A stretch of 11,753 nt of DNA. Source: an uncultured Clostridia bacterium (GTDB lineage Bacteria > Bacillota > Clostridia > Christensenellales > UBA1242). The position numbers and the translations under genes are program-made. The notes below the pieces were generated by a model. That model saw nothing but the letters and a program-made list of their open reading frames with translations, was not told where the DNA came from and ran no database searches. Where the stretch lies: positions 1-11,753 of the forward strand of contig CALCWV010000071.1 of the NCBI GenBank assembly GCA_937907645.1, given 5' to 3'. Each line of letters starts with the position of its first letter. Within the stretch, counting starts at the first letter, position 1. This document shows positions 1-7,892 of the stretch, piece by piece.

Positions 1-68
1 CTTAACAAAAATATGCAAGGAATAATTAAGCAAAAAGCAAAAATAAAACTCAATAGTTTCTTTTTCAA
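1..68 (-). CDS. Start of a secreted or lipoprotein-like protein (5' fragment only)
   Basis: A ribosome binding site AAGGAGG (complement of 77-83) lies 8 bases before a TTG start codon at 68-66. The frame stays open to the window edge. The visible peptide is MKKKLLSFIFAFCLIIPCIFLL: a short lysine-rich head followed by a long hydrophobic run, which is a typical Sec signal peptide. The cysteine after LIIP could be read as a loose lipobox, but too little is visible to decide between a lipoprotein and an ordinary secreted protein. The function cannot be told. The alternative is a chance hydrophobic frame, but the strong, well-spaced ribosome binding site, the lysine head and an upstream promoter-like element argue for a real gene. 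Confidence 0.6.
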   Translation of the reverse strand, partial: MKKKLLSFIFAFCLIIPCIFLL

Positions 69-83
69 TTTATTTTCCTCCTT

Positions 84-361
84 AAAATTGAATTCCTATT
101 TTTAGTATAGCATATATTTTAAGAAAAAGTATACAATTTTTATCTTTTTTTCAAGAATTGGTTTAATTTCATCAATATTTTTTAATTTAATCTATCATAA
201 ATACCTGTAATTAACAACTATCAAAAAAAATAGCACTAAAAAATACTTTATTTCACATCTGTCTAAAATTGAACACTAAAAACTGAAATAAAATTATGTG
301 ATTTAGTATAAAACAAAATAAAATCATATAACACGAATTTGCTATACAGCGTTTTTGTTTT
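84..361. other. AT-rich intergenic stretch downstream of the M60 peptidase
   Basis: This stretch holds the promoter candidate for the 1-68 gene and otherwise mostly A/T runs. One weak terminator-like fold is visible on the minus strand: TTTATTTCA and TGAAATAAA (plus 284-292 and 247-255) can pair across a 28-base loop and are followed by a T-rich run. The long loop makes this unconvincing as a terminator. I see no coding frame with a ribosome binding site and no RNA gene. Confidence 0.5.
104..112 (-). promoter_or_regulatory. Extended -10 promoter candidate for the 1-68 gene
   Basis: The minus strand reads TGCTATACT here, which is an extended -10 element (TGn followed by TATACT). It is placed so that a transcript would start near 97, just ahead of the ribosome binding site at 83-77. 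The -35 region is weak. A second TATACT lies upstream at 128-133, and TTGAAA is found about 15 bases before that copy. Confidence 0.4.
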
Positions 362-3300
362 TTATCTTGTTTTTCTCTTCTTTTTGGTTATAATAATCAC
401 AATCGCTACAACTAAGACTGTCACTGAAATAGCAATGATTGTTATAAGCAGCGCTGATGAAATTTTGTTTGATTTATAGACCGCCGAAAGGGTCATATCA
501 TTTCTAATTATAACCTTGCCGTTCTCAATCTTTTTGCCACTAAGTGTCCAGTAGTCTAGTTTGTCTTTATTAAAGAGTTTTGCAAGCTCAATCTCTGTTC
601 CATATTCAAAGTAACCTTCATAGACAATCCCATCTCCGTCTTTTAAAACTAACTTGAAAAGCTGCTCTAATATCGCACTCAATGTAATATCTCTTTCAGC
701 TAAAATTTCATCTCGAGGACTATAAACCTCTGAGCCATTTTTCCAGCCAACAAGTTTCTTATCTTGGTAGCTTCGCTCCGGCATGATGACCTTTGAATTT
801 GGAAGAAAATATTTTGTTTCGTGGCTGCCACCAAAGTCAAAAGTAATTTTAATTTTATCGGCTAGTAGAGCTGTAAGGGTTATGCTTTTTCTAATTTGAA
901 TGACATCTTTAAAATTATATTCCGAGCCGTCATCAGCTGTAAATTTAATCGGATATTTTGTTTCAAGTCTGTCAAAATTTAAAGTAATTTCATCGCCATA
1001 ATTACATGTCAATGTTGTAGTGCTATCCCCTATAATGAGAGTGATAGTTACTTCTTTCAAGTTCGCTGTGATAATGTTTGATTCCAAGCTGAAGATTATA
1101 TTTTCGTCATCCGAATTTATTTTTGATAAATCCTCTTCGCTTAAATTAAATCCGTTTGCAGAAAGCACTTGCATGCCTGCATGCACATCTGTTAATTTGA
1201 ATTTGCAATTTTCAATGTTTTCAAAGAGTCCGTCAAATAGAGTGAGTTTAGCTCCATTTTTAACATTGATAACACTCTTTATTGACGAGCTAGAGTAAAT
1301 CTTCATTTCTCCAGCGAGAATGGAAATTTCGCTTGTTTCCAATCTGCAATTTTTTAGTGTTGTAGCTCCGCTATTTTGCACAATATCTCTGCCGTCTTCT
1401 GAGCTATTATTCTTAACTACGACGCTTTCCATTTTAAGTTCTCTAACTTTAACAGTTGCTACGTAATAGATAGCTGCAGCGAATGAAGTAATATTCCCTG
1501 AAATCTCACAATTCATAATTTCCGTGTATCCGTCTATGTGGAAAGCTCCTCCGATTTTTGCTGTATTGTTTTTAATAGAGCCTCCGCCGAATTTCACAAT
1601 CCCGCCAGCATAATTGTAAATTGTTCCATTTCTCACTTCGTTATTTTCAAAATTACATCCGCTAAAAGTTGCTGTTCCCTTGTTCGCTACAATACCGTCA
1701 TATGAAGATTTGTTGTCTATAAATTGTACATTTGTAAAAGCCACGTTTGAGTTAGCATATTCGCAGGTAAAAGCACTTCCATATATCGCAGAATTGTTGT
1801 ATATCTTGCAGTTTTCAAAGCTTGATCCCTTTGATCCCGCTTGCATTGAAATAGCTCCGCCGTTTCCTGAAGAAATGTTGCGAGTTAAGTGCAAATATTT
1901 TCCAATTACAACTCCGCCAATATTTAACAGACTTCCATTTTGAGAAAATCCATTCCCATTAAGCTCTAAAATAGCGTTTTCATTCCCTTGAATTGTTAAA
2001 GTTGCTCCGGCAGAAACTGTAATTAAATTCCCTTCCTGAATTTTTGAAATTACAATTTTACTACTTAACTCATCGGCAATCTTTATGCTTATATTTTTTG
2101 AAATTTTTAAATTAACTGTGTCAGTCGATTTAAGTAGTTCAATTACATCGCCCTCGTTTGCACTTTGAACTGCATCTCTTAAGCTTGTATACGTTGTTTC
2201 TCCAATTCTGCAAACAATTTTATTACTCTCTTCAACTTGCTTTGCCTGACTTACTTTTGAGGTGTTAAAGGTGTTGTCAACTGCAACAATCTTGTAACTA
2301 GGAGTATATCCTTCTTCATAAACAGTTTTATCGTTGAATGCAGCTCCATAAGTAAATCCAATAACTTTATATCCGTCAGTGTCATTTCCCTCTAAAATCT
2401 CATATCCAAGATGATTTTCATTCTCTGTGTGATTGATAAAAATGTTATATCCTAAATCTACTTTTGTCACACTCTTTATTTCTACTTCCGTGGCGGAGGA
2501 ATAAACTGGCTCCGTGTTTTTGTTGTGATATGCCATGTTTGTCTGATACCACAGTTTATATTGTTTTGTATTATCCACAAGCCCGCTGCTGACAGCAGTG
2601 CCTATAAGCTCACTAAAAGTCGAAGAGGCGTTTGCTATTTTAAATACTGGATCGTCATCGCTATTTTTTATCGAATAGCCCCAGCGATCGAAATAGTAGG
2701 ACATGTCAACGCCTGTCACTAGTGAGGAATAGAAAACCTGCTTTTCTGTTGGGGCAAGACTGTCAATCTTCGCTTTCAAGCTGTCATCTAACGCTAAGAA
2801 ACTTTTAAGCGTTGGATTTAACCCTCTATAACAGTTCTCAAGTTTCCCCCAATATCCCTTTTGCCAACATTCAATGTACCACCAAATTAAGAAATTGTAT
2901 CTGTTCTTGTTGAAATAATCAGTAGAGTCATAAGTGAGGTCACTTGAAAGAGTCTCTGTTGTATCTGAAAACTCTCCTCTTTTGTTTAACTGCTCCAGAG
3001 CTGTTTCATTGTACTTTGCATACATATTGTTTGATGTTTCCCCAATCGTTCTGTTTGGATTATCAACCATATGCCCAATTTCATGGGATAGTCCCCAGCC
3101 AAAGCCAGAGCCTAGTATCAAAGCACTTTGCCAGCTCTTGTACACTCCAACGTGCTCTGTGTAAGCATATGCTGCAGCCTGAGGCCAAGGCTGAACAACT
3201 CTAACATTGAAGTTAACGTGCAGGTTTCTTTCATCAAAAAGAGGATCATCGCTCTTTTGTGGCACACCACCAAACTCCAAAAGTTCATCCATGTAGCTAT

Positions 3301-4714
3301 TCCAGTTTGTAATTGTTTGGTTTGGACTTGCTGAAGAGAAAATTTCATATGCTTTTGTTGCATCGACTGTCGCTATTGCGTGATCTGAAACAATCTCTGT
3401 CACATCGACCACATTCTCTGGATCTGCTTGAACGTCTTTTGAATATTTTTCAAGCTCCAATCTATATGCGTTTTCATCGGTGTTTTCTCTTAGCACTGGA
3501 TATAGTGAGCCGCCTTCAATATACACTTTCACATTTTGACTTTGCTGATCTGGTGTATATGGATTAACAATGTATATCGGGCCACCAAGAGCTACATCTA
3601 ATGAGTAATTTGAATTTTTAAAGTTTGGCGTTGTAAATGTGTTTTTGCCGATTTTAAGCTGAAGTTCTCCCCCTAGCCATGAATTCCAGAATCCCACATG
3701 CTGAGAAAATCTAATTTTTGGAAGAGGATCAGAGCTTTCGCCCTCGACAAAGATTGTAATCTGTTGCCCTGGCGATGACAATATGCCAGTGACCTGCCTA
3801 TTTGTTCCAAATGAGTTAAATTGAAGAACATTGCTGCAATATGAAGCTATGTTGCCGTATTGAGTGATAACATTTTCAGCTTCCCTACTGCTTGAAAATT
3901 CCCTCTTTGGATCATAGACAATTTTTCCAACTGCAACTTCCTTAGCTCTATCAAATTTTTCCTGCATCTTTGCATAATTTATATTGCTTTTAAAACTGTT
4001 TTCAAGCTCACAGATTTTTTCAAATGTGTTATATTCGTCACTTAAAATTGTCTGGGAATAATTGGTGAAAAGATTGTCATATTTCTCTTTTAGCGAACTT
4101 TCCGGCTGCAAGAAGATAATCTCTTTCGCGGTGGCAACATATTTATGATTAGTTGAAACTTTAACATATTCAAATCTAAATCCCGTCATAGAGATTTCTC
4201 TTCCAAAGCTAAACATTACAAACTTTGATGTTTCCGTACTTTTGTAATTATTAATAAGCACATATCCATTCCCGCTATTGTAGTAGAGATTTAAATCAGT
4301 TGGATATCCTCTTGTCATGCCGTTTTCAGAGGCATAAAGCAGTCTATCCAATGTCACTTCGCTAGAGAATGAAATGTTTATGGTGTTTATAAAATTACTT
4401 TTTTTCTCTCCGGTGGATGCGTCAATATAGTCCACATTGTTGTCCTGTTTAGATTTAAAGCTTGTTGAAAAATTTCTATCAAATGCCTTGCTAAGTTCAT
4501 TTCCTGTAAGTTCTCCGCCGTTGTTGGAATATGAAAAACTTGACGTAGGGATTGAATAAAAATCAAGATAATTATTCCCTAGCATTAAATCATTATTTTC
4601 TAAAACTGTCACATTGCTTGTTTCAGCGTAACTTTCAACTACACTAAGTTTAGCTCCGCAAATCAACGAAAATATCGATAAAATTAAAACAAAAGCGAAA
4701 AATTTTCTTTTCAT
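362..4714 (-). CDS. Secreted M60-like (enhancin-type) zinc metallopeptidase with discoidin-like, beta-helix and InlB-like modules, C-terminally membrane-anchored
   Basis: A 1450-residue surface protein. Residues 1-30 are a signal peptide ending SYA. Residues about 55-205 resemble an F5/8-type C (CBM32-like) domain. The peptidase region is about 280-640, with the gluzincin signature HEIGH at 544-548 and a third zinc ligand at Glu559 in IGE, spacing as in M60-like peptidases. Residues about 830-1190 have short repeats rich in Asn, Gly and GGA-type turns, as in parallel beta-helices. Three InlB-like repeats follow (about 1219-1286, 1287-1352, 1353-1414), each ending near TL(T/S)A. A membrane helix (1420-1442) and a KKKRK tail end the protein; there is no LPXTG. 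Known M60-like enzymes cleave host mucin-type glycoproteins; that substrate is inferred here. The start at 4714 is chosen because AAGGAG sits 5 bases upstream and the signal peptide begins there. The frame continues to an ATG at 4825, but that extension overlaps the likely promoter. Confidence 0.9.
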   Translation of the reverse strand: MKRKFFAFVLILSIFSLICGAKLSVVESYAETSNVTVLENNDLMLGNNYLDFYSIPTSSFSYSNNGGELTGNELSKAFDRNFSTSFKSKQDNNVDYIDASTGEKKSNFINTINISFSSEVTLDRLLYASENGMTRGYPTDLNLYYNSGNGYVLINNYKSTETSKFVMFSFGREISMTGFRFEYVKVSTNHKYVATAKEIIFLQPESSLKEKYDNLFTNYSQTILSDEYNTFEKICELENSFKSNINYAKMQEKFDRAKEVAVGKIVYDPKREFSSSREAENVITQYGNIASYCSNVLQFNSFGTNRQVTGILSSPGQQITIFVEGESSDPLPKIRFSQHVGFWNSWLGGELQLKIGKNTFTTPNFKNSNYSLDVALGGPIYIVNPYTPDQQSQNVKVYIEGGSLYPVLRENTDENAYRLELEKYSKDVQADPENVVDVTEIVSDHAIATVDATKAYEIFSSASPNQTITNWNSYMDELLEFGGVPQKSDDPLFDERNLHVNFNVRVVQPWPQAAAYAYTEHVGVYKSWQSALILGSGFGWGLSHEIGHMVDNPNRTIGETSNNMYAKYNETALEQLNKRGEFSDTTETLSSDLTYDSTDYFNKNRYNFLIWWYIECWQKGYWGKLENCYRGLNPTLKSFLALDDSLKAKIDSLAPTEKQVFYSSLVTGVDMSYYFDRWGYSIKNSDDDPVFKIANASSTFSELIGTAVSSGLVDNTKQYKLWYQTNMAYHNKNTEPVYSSATEVEIKSVTKVDLGYNIFINHTENENHLGYEILEGNDTDGYKVIGFTYGAAFNDKTVYEEGYTPSYKIVAVDNTFNTSKVSQAKQVEESNKIVCRIGETTYTSLRDAVQSANEGDVIELLKSTDTVNLKISKNISIKIADELSSKIVISKIQEGNLITVSAGATLTIQGNENAILELNGNGFSQNGSLLNIGGVVIGKYLHLTRNISSGNGGAISMQAGSKGSSFENCKIYNNSAIYGSAFTCEYANSNVAFTNVQFIDNKSSYDGIVANKGTATFSGCNFENNEVRNGTIYNYAGGIVKFGGGSIKNNTAKIGGAFHIDGYTEIMNCEISGNITSFAAAIYYVATVKVRELKMESVVVKNNSSEDGRDIVQNSGATTLKNCRLETSEISILAGEMKIYSSSSIKSVINVKNGAKLTLFDGLFENIENCKFKLTDVHAGMQVLSANGFNLSEEDLSKINSDDENIIFSLESNIITANLKEVTITLIIGDSTTTLTCNYGDEITLNFDRLETKYPIKFTADDGSEYNFKDVIQIRKSITLTALLADKIKITFDFGGSHETKYFLPNSKVIMPERSYQDKKLVGWKNGSEVYSPRDEILAERDITLSAILEQLFKLVLKDGDGIVYEGYFEYGTEIELAKLFNKDKLDYWTLSGKKIENGKVIIRNDMTLSAVYKSNKISSALLITIIAISVTVLVVAIVIIITKKKRKTR

Positions 4715-4796
4715 AAAAACTCCTTTCTCTTTCAAAATCCTTATCACGATAGCACTTTCTTTGTTTGGCTCAATTGTGCCTTTCTTCTGCAAATAC

Positions 4797-4805
4797 ATTT
4801 TATCA
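4797..4805 (-). promoter_or_regulatory. Extended -10 promoter candidate for the M60 peptidase
   Basis: The minus strand reads TGATAAAAT, which fits an extended -10 (TGn then TAAAAT). A start near 4790 would leave a leader of about 75 bases before the ATG at 4714. There is no good -35 at 17 bases. The region between the glycosyltransferase terminator and this gene must contain a promoter if that terminator is efficient. Confidence 0.35.
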
Positions 4806-4887
4806 TAAAAACCACAAAAAATCATCCCATAAATTCAAAAAATTTGCTTGTCTATGTAAGAAATATAAGCAAATACACAGAAATAAT

Positions 4888-4917
4888 AAAAAAGATATGA
4901 ACGTTCATATCTTTTTT
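4888..4917 (-). terminator. Intrinsic terminator of the glycosyltransferase gene, a perfect 30-base palindrome
   Basis: Bases 4888-4917 are perfectly self-complementary around ACGT at 4901-4904, with core GATATGAACGTTCATATC flanked by A and T runs. On the minus strand the fold is followed by TTTTTTATTATT. It overlaps the first base of the TAA stop complement at 4917-4919. Confidence 0.8.
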
Positions 4918-6206
4918 TATTTCTTTCTTTCCGCTTCCAACTGCTCCTGTGTTATGCTCTCTGTGTGCTCAATAGGATCCCACTTCACTTTCTTAAATAG
5001 AGCGACAAACACTACTGGAATCGTAAAGATAAAGTTGAAAACTGGCGTTGTAAACATGTATAAAATCTTCTTTCTTGCTGGAGCTTTAATATTCTTCCAA
5101 TTTAATACTGTTGCTAGTACAGAATCCACCAGCAAACTTAAATACGTTGTAAGCAATGCAACAAGCACCGGCGAAATAAAATAGAACGCACTAACAATTG
5201 CGTGAGCATTTGTCACTTCTAATATTCTAGAAATTAAAGTCACAACATTTGACGCTATGAATGACAATCCATAATATAGTCCAACTGGGAAAAATCTACT
5301 AAAATAGTATTCATAAAAGTTAAAGTCTAATGTCTTTAAAAATTCAAGACTGAGCGATGCATGAAAGATTGAAAATCCCATGAGTGAACCTTTTGCCCAT
5401 CTTATTCTCTGCTTCCAAGTTTGTTTAAATTTAATAGGTTGCTCATCGAAGAAAACTGCATCTTCGCAAAAACCTATCTTCACTCCTTTGAGTGTGTGGG
5501 CTGCAGAAAATTCAATATCTTCTGTTAATGTGACATATTTCCATCCGTCTTTAAAGGTCATAACATCTTTGCTTATGTAAAAACCTGTTCCTGAAACGTG
5601 TGTGCTTAATTTCAAAACAGATTTTGGTCTATGAACAAATCTACATTCCCTCATAAACCCCAAAGACGATCCTGCAGATAACCAGTTTGTTCCAAAATTT
5701 TTGGAATTTCTAAAGCTTGTACAAACTTTAACTCCAGAGTCCAGTGCCTTGTTCATCTCACTTATGTAGTTACTTGTAAGTACATTGTCTGCATCAAATA
5801 TGAAGAAAGCATCTGGCTCATAATCTGGAAATTCGTCTGCGATATGTTTAAATAGGAAGTTTAGTGCATATCCTTTCCCTACTTGTTCCTTATTGAATCT
5901 TTCATAAACCGTGCATCCAAGATTTCTGCAAAGTTCTGCTGTGTTATCCTCGCAATTGTCTGCGACTATGAAAATTTTAATCTTATCTTGAGGATAATCG
6001 TTATTTCTAATGCTATTTATCAAATTCCCGATAACTTTTGACTCATTTCTCGCTGCAATCAAAAAAGCAAAAGTATGTTGCTCCTTTGCTTCAGGAAATT
6101 TTTTCTTCTTTGAAAATATCCCGATAATCATAAATAACACTTGATATGCATACAGCAGTCCGAACACTATGCTCAAACAGGTCAGTACTAATTGCAATAT
6201 GTTCAT
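4917..6206 (-). CDS. Membrane-bound family 2 glycosyltransferase (processive, BcsA/NodC-like fold)
   Basis: A 429-residue GT2 enzyme. One membrane helix (about 5-31) precedes the cytoplasmic GT-A domain. The nucleotide-sugar and metal site is DAD at 138-140 in FIFDADN. The catalytic-base motif is TED at 228-230, and the QxxRW motif of processive synthases is QRIRW at 266-270. Hydrophobic segments at about 305-328, 337-365 and 380-404 would form the membrane channel side. The tail KWDPIEHTE is a form common in this GT2 subgroup. Such enzymes polymerise or add sugars on envelope glycans from UDP-sugars; the actual donor and product cannot be read from the sequence. The start is supported by AAAGGA 7 bases upstream of ATG and by a good promoter just before it. 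There is no PilZ domain and no partner polysaccharide gene next to it. Confidence 0.9.
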   Translation of the reverse strand: MNILQLVLTCLSIVFGLLYAYQVLFMIIGIFSKKKKFPEAKEQHTFAFLIAARNESKVIGNLINSIRNNDYPQDKIKIFIVADNCEDNTAELCRNLGCTVYERFNKEQVGKGYALNFLFKHIADEFPDYEPDAFFIFDADNVLTSNYISEMNKALDSGVKVCTSFRNSKNFGTNWLSAGSSLGFMRECRFVHRPKSVLKLSTHVSGTGFYISKDVMTFKDGWKYVTLTEDIEFSAAHTLKGVKIGFCEDAVFFDEQPIKFKQTWKQRIRWAKGSLMGFSIFHASLSLEFLKTLDFNFYEYYFSRFFPVGLYYGLSFIASNVVTLISRILEVTNAHAIVSAFYFISPVLVALLTTYLSLLVDSVLATVLNWKNIKAPARKKILYMFTTPVFNFIFTIPVVFVALFKKVKWDPIEHTESITQEQLEAERKK

Positions 6207-6248
6207 AAAAAAATCCTTTGTTAAAAAAATATCTTTGCAGACTTTAAG

Positions 6249-6277
6249 AGTATAACACGAATTAATAAATAAAGCAA
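6249..6277 (-). promoter_or_regulatory. Promoter for the glycosyltransferase gene
   Basis: On the minus strand TTGCTT (6277-6272) and TATACT (6254-6249) are separated by exactly 17 bases, a sigma-70/sigma-A type arrangement. Transcription would start near 6242, giving a leader of about 36 bases before the ATG at 6206. The -35 box lies inside the downstream arm of the hairpin at 6272-6297. Confidence 0.6.
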
Positions 6278-6297
6278 GGTTTTTGGCTACCTCGCTT
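6272..6297 (-). terminator. Second hairpin upstream of the glycosyltransferase, terminator-like
   Basis: The minus strand reads AAGCGAGG, a 10-base loop, then CCTTGCTT followed by TATTTATTAATT. The 8-bp stem contains one G-U pair that would be a C-A mismatch if the plus strand were transcribed, so it suits minus-strand RNA. It could be a backup terminator for the zinc-ribbon gene. Its T-rich tail is less even than in the terminator at 6340-6361. Confidence 0.45.
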
Positions 6298-6339
6298 AAA
6301 ATTTACTGTTTATTTCTTTGTGTATCTATTACAATAAAA

Positions 6340-6361
6340 AATCAAGATAAAAATCTTGATT
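6340..6361 (-). terminator. Intrinsic terminator of the zinc-ribbon membrane protein gene
   Basis: A 9-bp perfect stem (AATCAAGAT with ATCTTGATT, 4-base A/T loop) begins 2 bases after the TAA stop and is followed on the minus strand by TTTTTATTG. Confidence 0.75.
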
Positions 6362-6363
6362 CT

Positions 6364-7188
6364 TTATAGCCCAGCTCCACAGTTTTTACAAGATTTATCT
6401 GTTGGATCTACTTTTGATCCGCAATATTTACATCTTGTTACACCTTCTTCCTTAAAACTAGGATCCTCTGCTAACGTCTTTTCAAGTTCGTTTTTCTTCA
6501 TTCTCTTAAACAGTAGGACTGTCGCAATTACAATTATAGAAACACTCGCAGTGCCTCCAATGATTGACAATGACATTAGGACTTTAATCTGTTTGTTTGC
6601 TTGAATAAACTCTCCATCGCTCTCAAGAGGGATATCTTTATAATCCATTGTGATCGAATCTGTTTGAAGTGTAACTTCCTTCGAGTTTACTGCAACTGGC
6701 ACTTCTTGTCCGATAACAAATTGATTTACTTCATCAAATGTATAAACTGAGAAAGTATAACCATTTAAATCCTGCCCGTCATCTGTCTGAATTGTGTATG
6801 TGATGTACCATTTCTTGAAATCCTCATGATAGAACTTATCCGTAACTTTGGCGGTCTTTAAATAATCCGAATCCTGCTCTGCATTTTCGATCATTGCGAT
6901 ATAATACTGTCTGTCAACTTTTATCTTGTCAATATCCGATTTTAAAGAGAAAAGTGGCACCATAAATATGGCTACAAAAACCAATAAAACAAATGCTAAT
7001 GAGTACAAGCCTCTAATAGCTGATGCTTTTTCGACTGGTACATAATAATGTCTTCCGAAAAAGAATAATGTCATTGGGCGTGCTGGTCTTCTTGAAGATG
7101 AACTTCCACTTCTAAAACTACTTCCTCTAAAGTTTGAGCCTCCTCCGCGGTGACTTCCGTGATGTCCTCCATGTGATCCACTTGGCAT
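6364..7188 (-). CDS. Two-helix membrane protein with a His/Gly/Ser/Arg-rich head and a C-terminal zinc ribbon, function unknown
   Basis: A 274-residue protein. Residues 1-40 are low-complexity and positively charged (many Gly, His, Ser, Arg). A membrane helix spans about 60-82, an outer domain of about 120 residues follows, and a second helix lies at about 203-227. The end carries two knuckles, CKYC (253-256) and CKNC (267-270), the short zinc-ribbon type seen at the end of many membrane proteins. With the basic head and the ribbon both inside, the middle domain would face outward. The part around residues 125-175 (an aromatic-rich strand segment before PVAVNS) loosely recalls DUF3592-type domains; this is a weak impression only. 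The ATG at 7188 is preferred because AGGAGG sits 6 bases ahead of it. An in-frame ATG at 7221 has no such site and falls inside the promoter. I do not recognise a specific family. Confidence 0.8.
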   Translation of the reverse strand: MPSGSHGGHHGSHRGGGSNFRGSSFRSGSSSSRRPARPMTLFFFGRHYYVPVEKASAIRGLYSLAFVLLVFVAIFMVPLFSLKSDIDKIKVDRQYYIAMIENAEQDSDYLKTAKVTDKFYHEDFKKWYITYTIQTDDGQDLNGYTFSVYTFDEVNQFVIGQEVPVAVNSKEVTLQTDSITMDYKDIPLESDGEFIQANKQIKVLMSLSIIGGTASVSIIVIATVLLFKRMKKNELEKTLAEDPSFKEEGVTRCKYCGSKVDPTDKSCKNCGAGL

Positions 7189-7211
7189 CGTAATCCTCCT
7201 GTATATACTTA

Positions 7212-7240
7212 ATGCTATCATAAAATAAATTATTTATCAA
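7212..7240 (-). promoter_or_regulatory. Promoter for the zinc-ribbon membrane protein gene
   Basis: The minus strand has TTGATA at 7240-7235, a 17-base spacer, and TAGCAT at 7217-7212 preceded by TG plus one base (extended -10). Transcription would start near 7205, just ahead of AGGAGG at 7200-7195. This supports the start codon at 7188. Confidence 0.5.
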
Positions 7241-7255
7241 ACGATATTAATAAAA

Positions 7256-7278
7256 AAATTGAGCTTAACACTCAATTT
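7256..7278 (-). terminator. Intrinsic terminator of the guanylate kinase gene
   Basis: An 8-bp perfect stem (AAATTGAG with CTCAATTT, 7-base loop) overlaps the TAA stop and is followed on the minus strand by TTTTATTAAT. Confidence 0.7.
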
Positions 7279-7843
7279 ATTTCATAATTATTTTCAACAC
7301 ATCTTCAACTGCTTTTTCAAGGTCAAGATTGTCAACATGGTGTTCATAAAACTGCGCTTGCTTTAACGTTTCGTCATAGTTATCTAGTCTTCTCTTGACC
7401 TCGTCAGGGGCATCTCCTCTATTCTTAAGTCTTTTTTCAACTTCTTCTTTTGGGACATGAATAAAGATACTAATAACATTGTCCCCATAGAGTTTTTTAA
7501 GCGCAAAAAGGCCGTTTTTATCGCAATCTTTTATCGGATATTTCCCGTTTGCAAGGATATCATCGAAGGCTTTTTGTGACATCCCTCGCTTTGTGCCGTG
7601 ACGCTGAGTCTTTTCAAAAATATCCCCATTTGCAACCATTTTCTCAAAGGTTTCATCATCAACAAAGTTGTATGGATGGCCCTGAGATTCATTTTCCCTC
7701 ATGGCACGTGTCGTCGTGCTTATAACATGCGAGAAATGGTCAGGATATCTTTCAACAAGTGCGTTTAAAATTGTATCTTTTCCTGCTCCGCTTGGTCCTT
7801 CAAAAATAACAATCTTTTTTTCGTTGTTTGGCTTAAGTTTCAT
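7277..7843 (-). CDS. gmk: Guanylate kinase-like nucleoside monophosphate kinase (divergent)
   Basis: A 188-residue protein, close to the usual length of bacterial guanylate kinases (GMP + ATP to GDP + ADP). Visible motifs are the P-loop GPSGAGKD at 16-23, STTTRAMRENE at 42-52 (GMP-phosphate arginines R46 and R49), Y58 in GHPYNFV, E77 in IFEKTQ, DCD at 106-108, and the lid segment KRLKNRG followed by RRL. By hand alignment to yeast guanylate kinase, Ser34, Arg38, Arg41, Tyr50, Glu69, Asp98 and Asp100 are kept, but Tyr78 becomes R86 and Ser80 becomes M88 (HGTKRGMS instead of the usual GxxYGT/S). The start has AGAGG 5 bases upstream. A TGTTAAAAT extended -10 at 7860-7868 would leave almost no leader, so the true promoter is uncertain. 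The gene is not beside rpoZ, its common neighbour in Bacillota. It could be the only gmk or a second paralog with a shifted substrate. Confidence 0.82.
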   Translation of the reverse strand: MKLKPNNEKKIVIFEGPSGAGKDTILNALVERYPDHFSHVISTTTRAMRENESQGHPYNFVDDETFEKMVANGDIFEKTQRHGTKRGMSQKAFDDILANGKYPIKDCDKNGLFALKKLYGDNVISIFIHVPKEEVEKRLKNRGDAPDEVKRRLDNYDETLKQAQFYEHHVDNLDLEKAVEDVLKIIMK

Positions 7844-7892
7844 CTTTACCTCTTATAATATTTTAACATATTTTAATTTTTTTTAAAACAAA

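Noticed and set aside
1020..3567. Plus-strand open frames opposite the M60 peptidase
   Set aside because: They lie wholly antisense to a well-supported gene with intact domain motifs and have no good ribosome binding sites.
4715..4825. N-terminal extension of the M60 peptidase to an ATG at 4825
   Set aside because: The extension has no ribosome binding site, would bury the signal peptide at residue 38 and overlaps the promoter candidate; AAGGAG points to 4714.
7189..7221. Start of the zinc-ribbon protein at 7221
   Set aside because: AGGAGG at 7195-7200 would be internal, and the -10 element lies at 7212-7220.
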